DNA of 64,000 nucleotides, taken from positions 1-64,000 of the forward strand of contig NZ_JBHEQA010000004.1 in NCBI RefSeq assembly GCF_043678055.1, read 5' to 3'. Position 1 is the stretch's first letter; the number at the start of each line of letters is the position of its first letter. Of the stretch, positions 1-8,971 are shown piece after piece. The stretch comes from Spongiimicrobium salis (GTDB lineage: Bacteria; Bacteroidota; Bacteroidia; Flavobacteriales; Flavobacteriaceae). The notes beneath the pieces were generated by a model, which saw only the letters and a program-made list of their open reading frames with translations, had not been told where the DNA came from and did no database searches. Position numbers and translations under genes: made by a program.

Positions 1-14
1 CGCCTAAGCGGGTG

Positions 15-45
15 CAAATATAACACCCTTTATCCAACACCGCAA
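15..45 (-). promoter_or_regulatory. Bacteroidota-type promoter pointing out of the window
   Basis: On the minus strand a TTG (45-43) lies 20 bases before TATATTTG (22-15), a full match to the -33/-7 consensus of the Bacteroidota primary sigma factor. Transcription would run leftward, so the gene it serves starts beyond position 1. It lies downstream of the porin stop at 244, so it marks a new transcription unit. Confidence 0.6.
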
Positions 46-243
46 AAAGAAATCATACTTTTTTTTAAAAGTTTTTTTGATATCCGCTAAACCTATGAAA
101 ATCAGCACCAAAACTTTAATGAATTTTGTCTTTAAACTTTGGTTCTTTTTACCCCAAACAAAAGCCCTCCAACATCCTTACACCAATACATTATGTATAG
201 TAAGGACATCCAGGCATCTACTCCTAAGGAAATCATTGAACTA

Positions 244-2235
244 TTATGAAAAGAAATTCCACACCAATCCAAATCGGATGACAAAATCACGATAAGGATA
301 GTTTGGTGACGCATAGAAGTTATTATTGGAAAAGGGAGAATTAAAATGTTCTGCCTTTAAAAATATGCGCGTCTGCCTCACCCTTGCATTAATAAAGAAA
401 TCGAGTAAGGGAAAGCCCCCTATTTCTTCTGTATTCTGCGTAAAGAATTCCCCCAACAAAGGATTATACCCATCTGCATTGTAAGAGGTAAAATACTTAA
501 AGGTAACCCCGGTTTGAATGAACATTGCCTTCTTAAATATATCGGATGAAAAATACAAGGTGTTTCGCGTAACCAAATCCGGAAGGTTTAATACTTGATT
601 GGTCTGCGAAACATTTTGATACAATATCGTATTGTTCAAGGCAAACTTTCCTACTTTAAATTCTTTTTCATACTTCACCTTTAGATAATTAACACTATTA
701 GTCTCTTGAAAAGGCCGTACAAAGGCATTCTCCAAGCCCGAATCGATCTGTTCCTGCGTTGCTACATTGCTATCTGGAGTAAAATAGGTGTGATTATCCA
801 AAGTGCTATACTTGATTGCCAAATTCCCCCAGCGCTTAGAAAGCAGATCAAATTCCAAACTATTGATCCGTTCATTCTCAAAAACCTCGGTATTCTGCCA
901 ATTGTAGTTTTCATAATCGCTTTGATACAGCAAGAAATTAAAATCAGGGGTACGGGAAGAAGAATGAATTCCGAAACGCAGTTGATGCTTGTCGTTAATA
1001 CGATAACTCGCCGCTGCATCAATAAGGTTCCCGGTAAGATTACCAGACACATTATATTGTATACCGCCCTCCAATTGGAAGCCACCGATTTTCTTTTGAT
1101 ACTCTCCTCCCACAACAATCTCCTCTCCTCGTAATTGATTGTCTATCTGTTGGGAGTCCGTTATTAAGATACTATTAAAGAAATAATCATAGTTATATAG
1201 GGCCACACTTCCTTTTAACCGCCCCAAAGTAGTATTAAAAAACTCAGCGTTCACTTGATTATAAGCGGTTTTCAAGGTAGCCTTATCATCGATAGCATTC
1301 AAAAAACTCTCCCCAAAAAAATCGTTTTGCTGCTCCTGGCGGAACTGATAAAACTTGGTTTCATAATTAAATTGATGCCCTAAGGTAATTTCTGTTTGCC
1401 TAGCCACACCGGAATCCCGTTCTTTTCGCAGCAACTTATAATTATGGTCTAAAAAATAGCGTTTGCCCAGCACTCGGTTATTCGCATCATCAAAAACCAA
1501 ATCGATTCTTGCCCGATCTCTAAAGTCCTCGTCTCCCGATTCAAACTGTTCTCTATTGGCCAAGCCTCCATTTTCTTCACTTTCCGTATTCTGGGCAGCT
1601 ATATGGGCCCTGATATTGTAACGGGCATCTTTAGTTACATAGTTCACGGTGGTTTTGAAGTTTCCGGATTCCGCCTGGTTATCCTGAAACTTACCCAAGG
1701 AGCGGAAACCTTTAAAACCAATGGAAAAATTCAGCCGCTCAGAGGTATTGAACGTTAATAAGGCATCTAACAATTGCCCTTCTTCCAAGGTAGTCTTAAA
1801 CATTAAGTCAGACAATGGGGTTGCGACATTATAGTATTTAACATCTTCTATTTCCTGATAATTAAAATGTTTTGCTTTCGCCCCGAGAATTGGATAAATA
1901 TTGCGTCGTTCAAAATTGGCACCCAAGCGATTATAAGCCTGCCCAATATTAGAGAAGGATTGCCATTCAAAGTCATCTTTCCGTAAGAAATTAAATTTAT
2001 ATTCCTTTTGTATGCTAATACTGGTATCCAAAGCTACCGTATCCCTTTCGTAAGAAATAATTTTATAATCTTTGATGGTGATGTCATCTTTGGCTTTGGC
2101 CTTCCTTTTTCCCAAAGGTTGTGCCTTCTTAAGAATAGAATCTTGTCCTTGTTTTGGAGGAACCGGAGGTTCTTCTTCTTGGGCAAAAAGTGCATGGGTT
2201 GCAAAAACAAAAAGCAAGAGCAGTGTATATTTCAT
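244..2235 (-). CDS. Putative porin, outer-membrane beta-barrel
   Basis: This 663-residue protein has a cleavable signal peptide (residues 1-18, ending LFAQ). A proline- and lysine-rich segment follows, then a long region of alternating aromatic/polar strands that ends in VWNFFS, typical of an outer-membrane barrel. Length, the KDYKIISYERDT segment near residue 55 and the KEYKFNFLRKDDFE segment near 80 match the flavobacterial putative porin family (Porin_10 type). The substrate is unknown; the family is assumed to form passive pores. The ATG at 2235 is preceded by a TAnnTTTG-like element. It stands alone, divergent from the T9SS protein gene at 2440. Confidence 0.8.
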   Translation of the reverse strand: MKYTLLLLFVFATHALFAQEEEPPVPPKQGQDSILKKAQPLGKRKAKAKDDITIKDYKIISYERDTVALDTSISIQKEYKFNFLRKDDFEWQSFSNIGQAYNRLGANFERRNIYPILGAKAKHFNYQEIEDVKYYNVATPLSDLMFKTTLEEGQLLDALLTFNTSERLNFSIGFKGFRSLGKFQDNQAESGNFKTTVNYVTKDARYNIRAHIAAQNTESEENGGLANREQFESGDEDFRDRARIDLVFDDANNRVLGKRYFLDHNYKLLRKERDSGVARQTEITLGHQFNYETKFYQFRQEQQNDFFGESFLNAIDDKATLKTAYNQVNAEFFNTTLGRLKGSVALYNYDYFFNSILITDSQQIDNQLRGEEIVVGGEYQKKIGGFQLEGGIQYNVSGNLTGNLIDAAASYRINDKHQLRFGIHSSSRTPDFNFLLYQSDYENYNWQNTEVFENERINSLEFDLLSKRWGNLAIKYSTLDNHTYFTPDSNVATQEQIDSGLENAFVRPFQETNSVNYLKVKYEKEFKVGKFALNNTILYQNVSQTNQVLNLPDLVTRNTLYFSSDIFKKAMFIQTGVTFKYFTSYNADGYNPLLGEFFTQNTEEIGGFPLLDFFINARVRQTRIFLKAEHFNSPFSNNNFYASPNYPYRDFVIRFGLVWNFFS

Positions 2236-2253
2236 TCGATCTACTTACGCGAA

Positions 2254-2261
2254 CAAAGTTA
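2254..2261 (-). promoter_or_regulatory. -7 promoter element before the porin gene
   Basis: TAACTTTG on the minus strand (2261-2254) matches TAnnTTTG and lies 18 bases before the porin ATG. The nearest upstream TTG (2280-2278) is 16 bases away, slightly shorter than usual, so the -33 assignment is doubtful. Confidence 0.4.
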
Positions 2262-2439
2262 ATTTTTTTTGTTGGTACAAAAATGTGAAAGTTTTTACAA
2301 TATTAAGAGACTTAGACAAATAGAAGAATTAACATTTTTTTGACAGAAAAAACTTCGATATATCACAAAAAGTAGTATTTAGCCCAAAATAATTGATATT
2401 CTTTATTATTATCATCATATTTACGGAAAAATTATTAGT

Positions 2440-5400
2440 ATGATCAGAAAATTACTTTTCGTCTGCCTATTTATAGGTATGTATTCTCATGCACAGTATC
2501 ATAAGAGTACGCCTTGGATGGCAGAATTAGAAAAAAAGAAATCCCCTACCTTAAAAAACGGTCAGGAACAATACTCTCTCTTTGAGATTTCCGAGGCCTT
2601 TAACAACTACTGGAAAGATAGGGATCACACTGCCAAAGGAAGTGGCTATAAACCATTCAAGCGCTGGGAAAATTATTGGAAGCATATGGTAGATGCCGAT
2701 GGTTTTTTTCCTTCACCACAAGAGATATGGGGCTCTTATCAAAAGAAAAACAATTTATTTGCAGAAACCAACCCTGTAAGCAGCTGGGAGTCCATAGGAC
2801 CATTTACACCTGATGCATTTGATGGTCTTATCGCACCATTTCCGCAAAGGCCTTTGCCCGGTCATGGAAGGGTGAATGCCATTGCCGTAGACCCCAACAA
2901 TCCAAATACTTGGTATGCCGGAGCACCAGCTGGAGGCATTTGGCGATCTATTGATGGCGGAAATACATGGACGAGTTTGTTTGATGAGTTTTTACAGATA
3001 GGAGTTTCTGGTATTGCCATAGACCCTAACGATTCCAACATCATCTATATTGCTACAGGAGATGACGATGCTTTTGACTCCTACAGTATTGGGGTTTATA
3101 AATCACTCAATGGTGGACAAACTTGGAATGAAACCGGTTTAAATCCTACCAATGTACCTATCGGAGGATCGATGAATGAGATCACTATTGATCCCACCAA
3201 TTCCGATATTGTATGGGTGGGTACAAGTCAAGGATTGTTTAAGACCATAAACGGTGGGGACACTTGGGACAATGTAAACCCAGAAGAAGCAAGGGATTTT
3301 AAACTAAAGCCGGGGGATCCAAACACAGTATACGTCGTTTCTAACACTTCCTACTCCAAGTCAACTGATGGAGGTGCAACTTTTACAAGAATTACGGACA
3401 TTCTTCCCGGAGCTTCTGGAAGATTAGCCATCGGGGTCACTCCTGCAAATCCAGAGGTGGTCTACATTGTAAGTGCGGATATACCCGCTAATGATTTTGC
3501 TTTTCAAGGCCTATATAGATCTACCGACAGTGGCGAAACCTTTACACAGACTCTGAATACTGTGGATATTTTTGAGCGTAACCAGGCCTGGTATGATTTA
3601 GCAATAGAAGTATCCCCTACAGATGAGGATGACCTGTTCATTGGTGCTATCAATATCTGGAGAAGTACCGATGGAGGAGATATCTTTGTACGTTTAAATA
3701 GTAATGATGACACTTTAGCCGCGAATTATACCCATGTGGATATTCACACCTTAAAATTCTTTAACGGCAGTCTATTTTGTGGTAGTGATGGTGGCTTATT
3801 TGTCTCTGGTGATAGTGGAGATAGCTTTACCAATCGTACTTTTGGTATGGCCATTACCCAGTTCTATCGTATTTCGGTGGCCAATGGAAATTCTTCTCAA
3901 ATTGTTGGAGGCACCCAAGACAACTCTGGTTTAGTATATAGCAATGGTGTTTGGAATAACTTTACCATCGCTGATGGTATGGATTATGAAATAGATCCCA
4001 ATAATCAGGATTTGATTTATGGATTTATCCAAAACGGAAACGTGTTATTTATCTCCTCCAATACAGGAGAAACGGTAAGTTCCGTTTTCCCTCCCATTAA
4101 TGCAGCAGGTGACGCTAGAATAAGTGGAAATTGGATTACACCTTTAGCTATTGGTAGCGATAGTGAAGTATATGCCGGTTATGATGCTGTATATCGCCTT
4201 GTAGGAAATGCATGGGAACAAGTCTCCCAATCCTTCAGCTCCAGCAATATTGATGACCTTGAAGTAGCACCAAGCAATCCTCAAGTTCTATATGTAGCGG
4301 AAGGGAATTCTGTTTTTAGAAGTACCAACGGAGGAATTACTTTTGTTTTACTTGGAAATTTTGATGCGGATGTTTCTAGCATAGCACCGCACAGCAGTGA
4401 TGATAGGATTGTATACGTCACCTTATCCAATCTTAGAGGAAACGGTATCCCGCAAATTGTGCAACCGAATAAAGGCGTGTTTCGATTAACCGTAACAGAT
4501 TCCGGTACGGTTAGGGATGATCTTACTTTTAATTTACCGGATGACCAAGCGCTTTTTTCCATTGCACATCAAGGGAGAGACACCAATAATCCAATCTATG
4601 TAGGGACAAGTTTAGGTGTTTATCGCTTGGACGATACTTTAACCGAATGGGAAGAATACTTTACCAATCTGCCTAATGTAGGAGTTTCTGATTTGGAAAT
4701 TAGTTTAGATGAAGCCATTATAACGGCCTCTACCTTTGGGCGAGGGATTTGGCAATCACCTATCCCCGTACAGGTTCCTGAGAACGACTTAAGGTTGATT
4801 TCATTGACTCCAAATCCCAACACGGTGATTTGTGGGGAAATCATTCCGGAAATTGAAGTCAACAATAATGGCTTAAACACGGTGAATGAAATTACTGTTA
4901 CGTATACGATCAATGGAGGTGCTGATTTGACCTTTGTATGGAATGGCACCTTGAACAGCAACGCCTCCACTACCATTGCCCTGCCTCCTTTAGCCCTTTC
5001 TGGTTTTGGGCAGGTAGAACTTAATGTCAATGCCACGATTGCCGGGGATGCTTTTGACGATAATAATGATGCCATTACCAATTTTATTTTTAACGATTTT
5101 GGAACCGGAGATGATATTATCACTTTTGAATCTGATGATGATTCCTTGTTGAGTTTTAATGATCGTTCTTCCGATAGCGTATGGGAACGTGGAGAACCTA
5201 CGGGGACTTTGTTGAATACCGCTGGTTCGGGCACACAGGTGTACGGTACCAATTTGGACGGTAACCATCCCAATAACACTTTAGGTTTTATTTATAGTGG
5301 ATGCTATGAACTTTCCTCCATTTTAGCTCCTGTACTTACCTTCAACATGGCTTATGATCTGGAAGAGAATTTTGATATTGTATATGTAGAATATTCCATA

Positions 5401-6744
5401 GATGACGGAACCACCTGGAACTTGTTGGGAAATATTAATAGTCAACCTAATTGGTATACTAGTGATAGGACCAATGCCAGTTCAGGAGCGGCAGATGATT
5501 GCCAAAATTGTCCTGGTGGACAATGGACCGGTACGAATGCCACATTAACCGAATATGCCTATGACTTTACGGCCAATGCCGCAAGTGGGGAAACCGATTT
5601 GACCAATGAAGGCAATGTGCTTTTTAGAATTGCTTTTCAATCTGACCCAAATACAGTACAGGAAGGTGCTATAGTGGATGATTTTGTGGTGACCGGATTC
5701 CAAGACGATGACGATGATGATAATGATGGGGTTTTGGATGTTGATGATAACTGTCCTCTTATTGGAAACGCCAATCAATTAGACACCGATAGCGATGGCG
5801 AAGGAGATGCCTGTGACGATGATGATGATGGGGATGGGATTTTGGACGTCAATGACAATTGTCCCTTAACCCCAAATCCCAATCAAGCGGATGCTGACGG
5901 AGATGGTATTGGCGATGTCTGTGACAACGATGCAGATAACGATGGTGTTCCAAATGATTTGGACCTCTGCCCAGATACTCCAGCAAATTCCGTAGTAGAT
6001 GTTGATGGATGTGCGGTGTTCTCCCTTCCTGCCAACAACTTCAGAATCCTTACTACTGGAGAATCCTGTATCTCCAGTAATAACGGAAGTATTGCCATTG
6101 AAGCTGCGGAAAGTTTAAATTACACCGCTAGCTTAACCCAAGGTGGCACAGCAGTGTCTAGCAATGATTTTACGACGACAACTTCCTTTGAGGATTTAAC
6201 CGCAGGAAATTATACGGTATGTATTACCGTTGCCGGACAAAGTGACTTTGAAAATTGCTTTGATATCACAATTGTTGAGCCAGAACCTCTTTCTGTTACT
6301 TCCAAAGTAAGTACGTTGAAAAGCGAGGTTACCCTAAGTTTATCTGGAAGTGCTCATTATACAGTAACGATCAATGATGTGGTATACACTACTTCGCAAA
6401 ATGAAATTACTTTGCCACTTCCCGATGTGGAAAACGTAATATCTGTAAAAACCGATTTGGATTGCCAAGGTGTTTTCTTGGAAACGGTAATCCTAAACAC
6501 AGAAGCCTTTATTTACCCGAACCCGATTACCAATGGCAACCTTACCGTTGTTCTAGACGACAATAGCTTAGAAAGCGTACAATTGGCACTGTATACTTTT
6601 AGCGGCAGTACGGTATTTAGAAAAGACTTTAAAGTTTCTAATGGCACGGTTAACTTTAATGTAGACAATCTTTCCAGAGGTGTCTATCTATTAAATGTTA
6701 GAACAGATAAAGAATTATTGAATTATAAAATTGTAAGAAGATGA
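2440..6744 (+). CDS. T9SS-exported beta-propeller protein with thrombospondin type 3 repeats
   Basis: This 1434-residue secreted protein has a signal peptide (MIRKLLFVCLFIGMYSHAQ). Residues about 140-780 carry BNR/sortilin-like propeller motifs of the form S-x-D/N-G-G-x-T-W/F (for example SIDGGNTWTSL, SLNGGQTWNET, TINGGDTWDNV, STDGGATFTRI). A CARDB-like segment follows (about 785-885), then a beta-rich module with NCPGGQWTG, three aspartate-rich calcium-binding thrombospondin type 3 repeats (about 1089-1190) and a T9SS type A sorting domain (about 1355-1434, starting YPNPITNGNL and ending KIVRR). It should cross the outer membrane by T9SS and be surface-attached or released. The propeller suggests glycan or protein binding, or a sialidase-like fold, but I see no catalytic set. 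The stop overlaps the next start (ATGA). Confidence 0.88.
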   Translation: MIRKLLFVCLFIGMYSHAQYHKSTPWMAELEKKKSPTLKNGQEQYSLFEISEAFNNYWKDRDHTAKGSGYKPFKRWENYWKHMVDADGFFPSPQEIWGSYQKKNNLFAETNPVSSWESIGPFTPDAFDGLIAPFPQRPLPGHGRVNAIAVDPNNPNTWYAGAPAGGIWRSIDGGNTWTSLFDEFLQIGVSGIAIDPNDSNIIYIATGDDDAFDSYSIGVYKSLNGGQTWNETGLNPTNVPIGGSMNEITIDPTNSDIVWVGTSQGLFKTINGGDTWDNVNPEEARDFKLKPGDPNTVYVVSNTSYSKSTDGGATFTRITDILPGASGRLAIGVTPANPEVVYIVSADIPANDFAFQGLYRSTDSGETFTQTLNTVDIFERNQAWYDLAIEVSPTDEDDLFIGAINIWRSTDGGDIFVRLNSNDDTLAANYTHVDIHTLKFFNGSLFCGSDGGLFVSGDSGDSFTNRTFGMAITQFYRISVANGNSSQIVGGTQDNSGLVYSNGVWNNFTIADGMDYEIDPNNQDLIYGFIQNGNVLFISSNTGETVSSVFPPINAAGDARISGNWITPLAIGSDSEVYAGYDAVYRLVGNAWEQVSQSFSSSNIDDLEVAPSNPQVLYVAEGNSVFRSTNGGITFVLLGNFDADVSSIAPHSSDDRIVYVTLSNLRGNGIPQIVQPNKGVFRLTVTDSGTVRDDLTFNLPDDQALFSIAHQGRDTNNPIYVGTSLGVYRLDDTLTEWEEYFTNLPNVGVSDLEISLDEAIITASTFGRGIWQSPIPVQVPENDLRLISLTPNPNTVICGEIIPEIEVNNNGLNTVNEITVTYTINGGADLTFVWNGTLNSNASTTIALPPLALSGFGQVELNVNATIAGDAFDDNNDAITNFIFNDFGTGDDIITFESDDDSLLSFNDRSSDSVWERGEPTGTLLNTAGSGTQVYGTNLDGNHPNNTLGFIYSGCYELSSILAPVLTFNMAYDLEENFDIVYVEYSIDDGTTWNLLGNINSQPNWYTSDRTNASSGAADDCQNCPGGQWTGTNATLTEYAYDFTANAASGETDLTNEGNVLFRIAFQSDPNTVQEGAIVDDFVVTGFQDDDDDDNDGVLDVDDNCPLIGNANQLDTDSDGEGDACDDDDDGDGILDVNDNCPLTPNPNQADADGDGIGDVCDNDADNDGVPNDLDLCPDTPANSVVDVDGCAVFSLPANNFRILTTGESCISSNNGSIAIEAAESLNYTASLTQGGTAVSSNDFTTTTSFEDLTAGNYTVCITVAGQSDFENCFDITIVEPEPLSVTSKVSTLKSEVTLSLSGSAHYTVTINDVVYTTSQNEITLPLPDVENVISVKTDLDCQGVFLETVILNTEAFIYPNPITNGNLTVVLDDNSLESVQLALYTFSGSTVFRKDFKVSNGTVNFNVDNLSRGVYLLNVRTDKELLNYKIVRR

Positions 6745-7460
6745 AAATTATAACTAAAATAGTAGTACTCACCCTTGCCCTTACGGGCATGGTTGCCTGT
6801 GGAGGCAGTTCGGATGGTGGTGGCGACACTGGCAATCCTAATCCGCCTCAAGCAACACCCCCTTCTGCAGCAACTTTAGTTTTCCCGGAAAACAACACAG
6901 AATGTAATGAAGGTGAAAATTTAAACGAAATGCAGAGTAGGGTTACTTTTAGATGGGAAGCATCCGCGAACACGGATACCTATGAAGTAAATCTTAGAAA
7001 TTTAACTACTGATGCCACTTCTAGGGTAAATGCCACCGTTAATGAGGCGAGCATTGTTATTGATCGTGGCGCGCCTTACGAATGGTTTGTGGTGTCTAGA
7101 GCTACTGGAGTAAGCACCACCGCTTCCAGTGCCACGGAACGTTTCTATAATCAAGGCCCTGGCATTGAAAATTACGCTCCTTTTCCTGCTGAGGCCATAA
7201 ACCCGGCAAGAGGAGCCAATATCAACAGTACCGGAACCATAGCTTTGGAGTGGTCTGCTACTGATGTAGATGACGATATTACCGGATTCACTATTTTGTT
7301 TGGAACGGAAAGTACACCTACAAATTCCATTGGAGATACCACTGCGACCACTCTTGAAACAAGTATTAGTGGTGGGCAAACCTATTACTGGAGAGTCATC
7401 TCTACCGATAGTGCGGGGAATACCTCCCAATCTGAAGTATTTCAGTTTAGAACACTTTAA
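6741..7460 (+). CDS. Lipoprotein with two fibronectin type III-like domains
   Basis: This 239-residue protein has a lipoprotein signal with the acceptor Cys at position 20 (GMVAC), followed by a Gly/Ser/Asp and Pro-rich linker. Two beta-sandwich domains follow, about residues 40-130 and 140-239; the second holds EWSATDVDD and YYWRVISTDSAGN, typical of Fn3-like domains. It overlaps the preceding T9SS gene by four bases (ATGA), so the two are probably translationally coupled and may act together at the cell surface, the lipoprotein perhaps as an anchor or partner. That role is inference. A strong terminator follows at 7482. Confidence 0.75.
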   Translation: MKIITKIVVLTLALTGMVACGGSSDGGGDTGNPNPPQATPPSAATLVFPENNTECNEGENLNEMQSRVTFRWEASANTDTYEVNLRNLTTDATSRVNATVNEASIVIDRGAPYEWFVVSRATGVSTTASSATERFYNQGPGIENYAPFPAEAINPARGANINSTGTIALEWSATDVDDDITGFTILFGTESTPTNSIGDTTATTLETSISGGQTYYWRVISTDSAGNTSQSEVFQFRTL

Positions 7461-7481
7461 TTTCAGGGATGCACATTATAC

Positions 7482-7517
7482 AAAAAGCCCGAGCACTTTG
7501 TGCTCGGGCTTTTTTTG
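7482..7517 (+). terminator. Intrinsic terminator after the propeller/lipoprotein pair
   Basis: A 15-base-pair stem (7482-7496 with 7500-7514), loop TTT and a T-run on the plus strand follow the lipoprotein stop by 21 bases. The A-run at the 5' base makes it usable in both directions. Confidence 0.9.
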
Positions 7518-7540
7518 TTTTTTCAATCTTAAAACATTCT

Positions 7541-7924
7541 TTAAACTGTATCCACTAAGATTACCATCCTAATCTTATTAAGAATGAATGCCCTACTTTC
7601 AAATATCATTTGCTTATTGGAAGTCACTTTAGTTTCGTCGTCTTTTAAAAAAATAAGCCTTCCTACATTCCTTTCACCATCACTTACGCAATTTAAAAGG
7701 TTCAATTTATATTTGATTATCCCCTTGACCTCATATTCCTAAATTTATCTGATACTACACCTACTCCTCTTAAAAGCTATAATACCGCTTATTTTGTGCT
7801 CCAGAATTGCCTTTAAGTAGATTCCTCGAATCTGAATAGCCCCAACAGCTCCATTGTACTGATTTGAATCTTGTTTAGGAGCAGAAATCTTTCTTAAAAG
7901 AAAAACACTCAACGGAGGTAATTT
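7541..7924 (-). pseudogene. Possible decayed coding sequence in a gene-poor stretch
   Basis: The 7518-8047 interval has no intact gene. On the minus strand a single frame stays open from 7924 down to 7541 (128 codons) except for two stops six bases apart (7747-7745 and 7741-7739). The reading is not compositionally trivial (for example QYNGAVGAIQIRGIYLKAIL upstream and VGRLIFLKDDETKVTSNKQM downstream of the stops), but it has no convincing start and I recognise no family. AT-rich DNA can give such frames by chance, so this is only a candidate relic. Confidence 0.2.
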
Positions 7925-8047
7925 TCACGATTAACTGAGGCTGTAAAAAAGAGTATTGGATTGTGTTTCTCCGATTTCTTAAGAGTCTATAATAAATACT
8001 TCAACTTGAATCCGTATCCCTAAAACTCAAACACCCATAGAAGGCAT

Positions 8048-8076
8048 AAAAAAAACCCTCGCATTACATGCGAGGG
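8048..8076 (-). terminator. Intrinsic terminator of the susC-susD-lipoprotein operon
   Basis: A 9-base-pair GC-rich stem (8056-8064 with 8068-8076), a three-base loop and an eight-base T-run on the minus strand lie about 45 bases after the lipoprotein stop at 8123. Confidence 0.88.
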
Positions 8077-8122
8077 CCTTTCAATATGATTAAGGTGATT
8101 TTTACATCACACTATACAAATC

Positions 8123-8956
8123 TTACTGCTTAAGTAAATTGAATACGTGAGAGTTACCAGAAATAGAACCTCCGAAATCAAGATTCACTTCAATAATACC
8201 AACACATGTCAATACTCTACCACCAGGAAGGAATCTATAGGTGTTAGGACCAAAACTCACCTGAGAACTAATTCTTGTCTCATCTACAGCAGTTATAGAA
8301 CCTGTAGCTGGATCGATAGTAATAATCAAATCCTCAGCACCTTCAGTAATGTAGGTTCCACCAACAATAGTAACCTGATCAGGTCCTGGACCTGCAACAA
8401 CTTCTCTGTCAAAATCAGTCTCACCAAAGAAATTGGCAAAAGTAGAAGCGGTAACGTCATAAGAACCTGGAAGCGCAGCTAAATCAACACTTGGGCATTG
8501 TACATCCAATGTGATAGCCAATGCTTCAATACTATCATCCAAAATCTCAGCACCTTCCACGGACACCAAATTCAAAGCAATAGCATCTGTAGCCGATGGC
8601 AAGTTATCAGATGCCAAAGTAGTAATTGTAATATCAGCAGTAAACTGTCCCGCTGGAATTACAGGTGTTAAATTGTCAATAGAGAAAAGGGCCGGATCCA
8701 AAGTAGTTCCATCCATATCCAATTCCACTACAACACTTCTATCCGAAGAAGACAATGTAGATACCCCAACTGTAATTACACTAGGTGTATCTTCTGCAGG
8801 GTTAAAGACGATTCTAGGAGCTGCATTCCCCCCACCAAAACCGGCAATAGCTCTACCGTTTTGTGTATCGAATCTTGGAATTGGTTCTTCATCACAGGAA
8901 GTGATAAAAAATAATCCCATGCAGATTACTGCAAATTTATATATAAAGTTTTTCAT
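8123..8956 (-). CDS. Surface lipoprotein of a SusCD operon
   Basis: This 277-residue lipoprotein has its acceptor Cys at 21 (FFITSC). Two beta-rich parts follow: about residues 45-150 resemble Calx-beta or Big-like sandwiches (VVVELDMDGTTLDPALFSI, PAGQFTADITITTLASD), and a C-terminal part has repeated beta hairpins (YRFLPGGRVLTC). It lies 15 bases after susD in the same operon, the place where SusE/SusF-like or other surface glycan- or ligand-binding lipoproteins usually sit. I do not recognise a named family. An accessory ligand-binding role at the cell surface is inferred from context only. Confidence 0.7.
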   Translation of the reverse strand: MKNFIYKFAVICMGLFFITSCDEEPIPRFDTQNGRAIAGFGGGNAAPRIVFNPAEDTPSVITVGVSTLSSSDRSVVVELDMDGTTLDPALFSIDNLTPVIPAGQFTADITITTLASDNLPSATDAIALNLVSVEGAEILDDSIEALAITLDVQCPSVDLAALPGSYDVTASTFANFFGETDFDREVVAGPGPDQVTIVGGTYITEGAEDLIITIDPATGSITAVDETRISSQVSFGPNTYRFLPGGRVLTCVGIIEVNLDFGGSISGNSHVFNLLKQ

Positions 8957-8971
8957 ATTCTTGTTTTTGAA

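Noticed and set aside
176..205. Imperfect hairpin (CCTTAC/GTAAGG with an inner ATACAT/ATGTAT) after the porin stop
   Set aside because: No T-run follows on the minus strand and the stem is interrupted; termination cannot be supported.
4620..5279. 219-codon minus-strand frame opposite the T9SS propeller gene
   Set aside because: Shadow of a long, clearly real coding sequence; Ser/Val/Lys-rich translation with no signal, motif or start context.
5707..6020. Aspartate-codon-rich tandem repeats first considered as a DNA repeat or CRISPR-like array
   Set aside because: They are in-frame thrombospondin type 3 repeats of the coding sequence with amino-acid-level, not nucleotide-level, periodicity; the same holds for 56150-56790.
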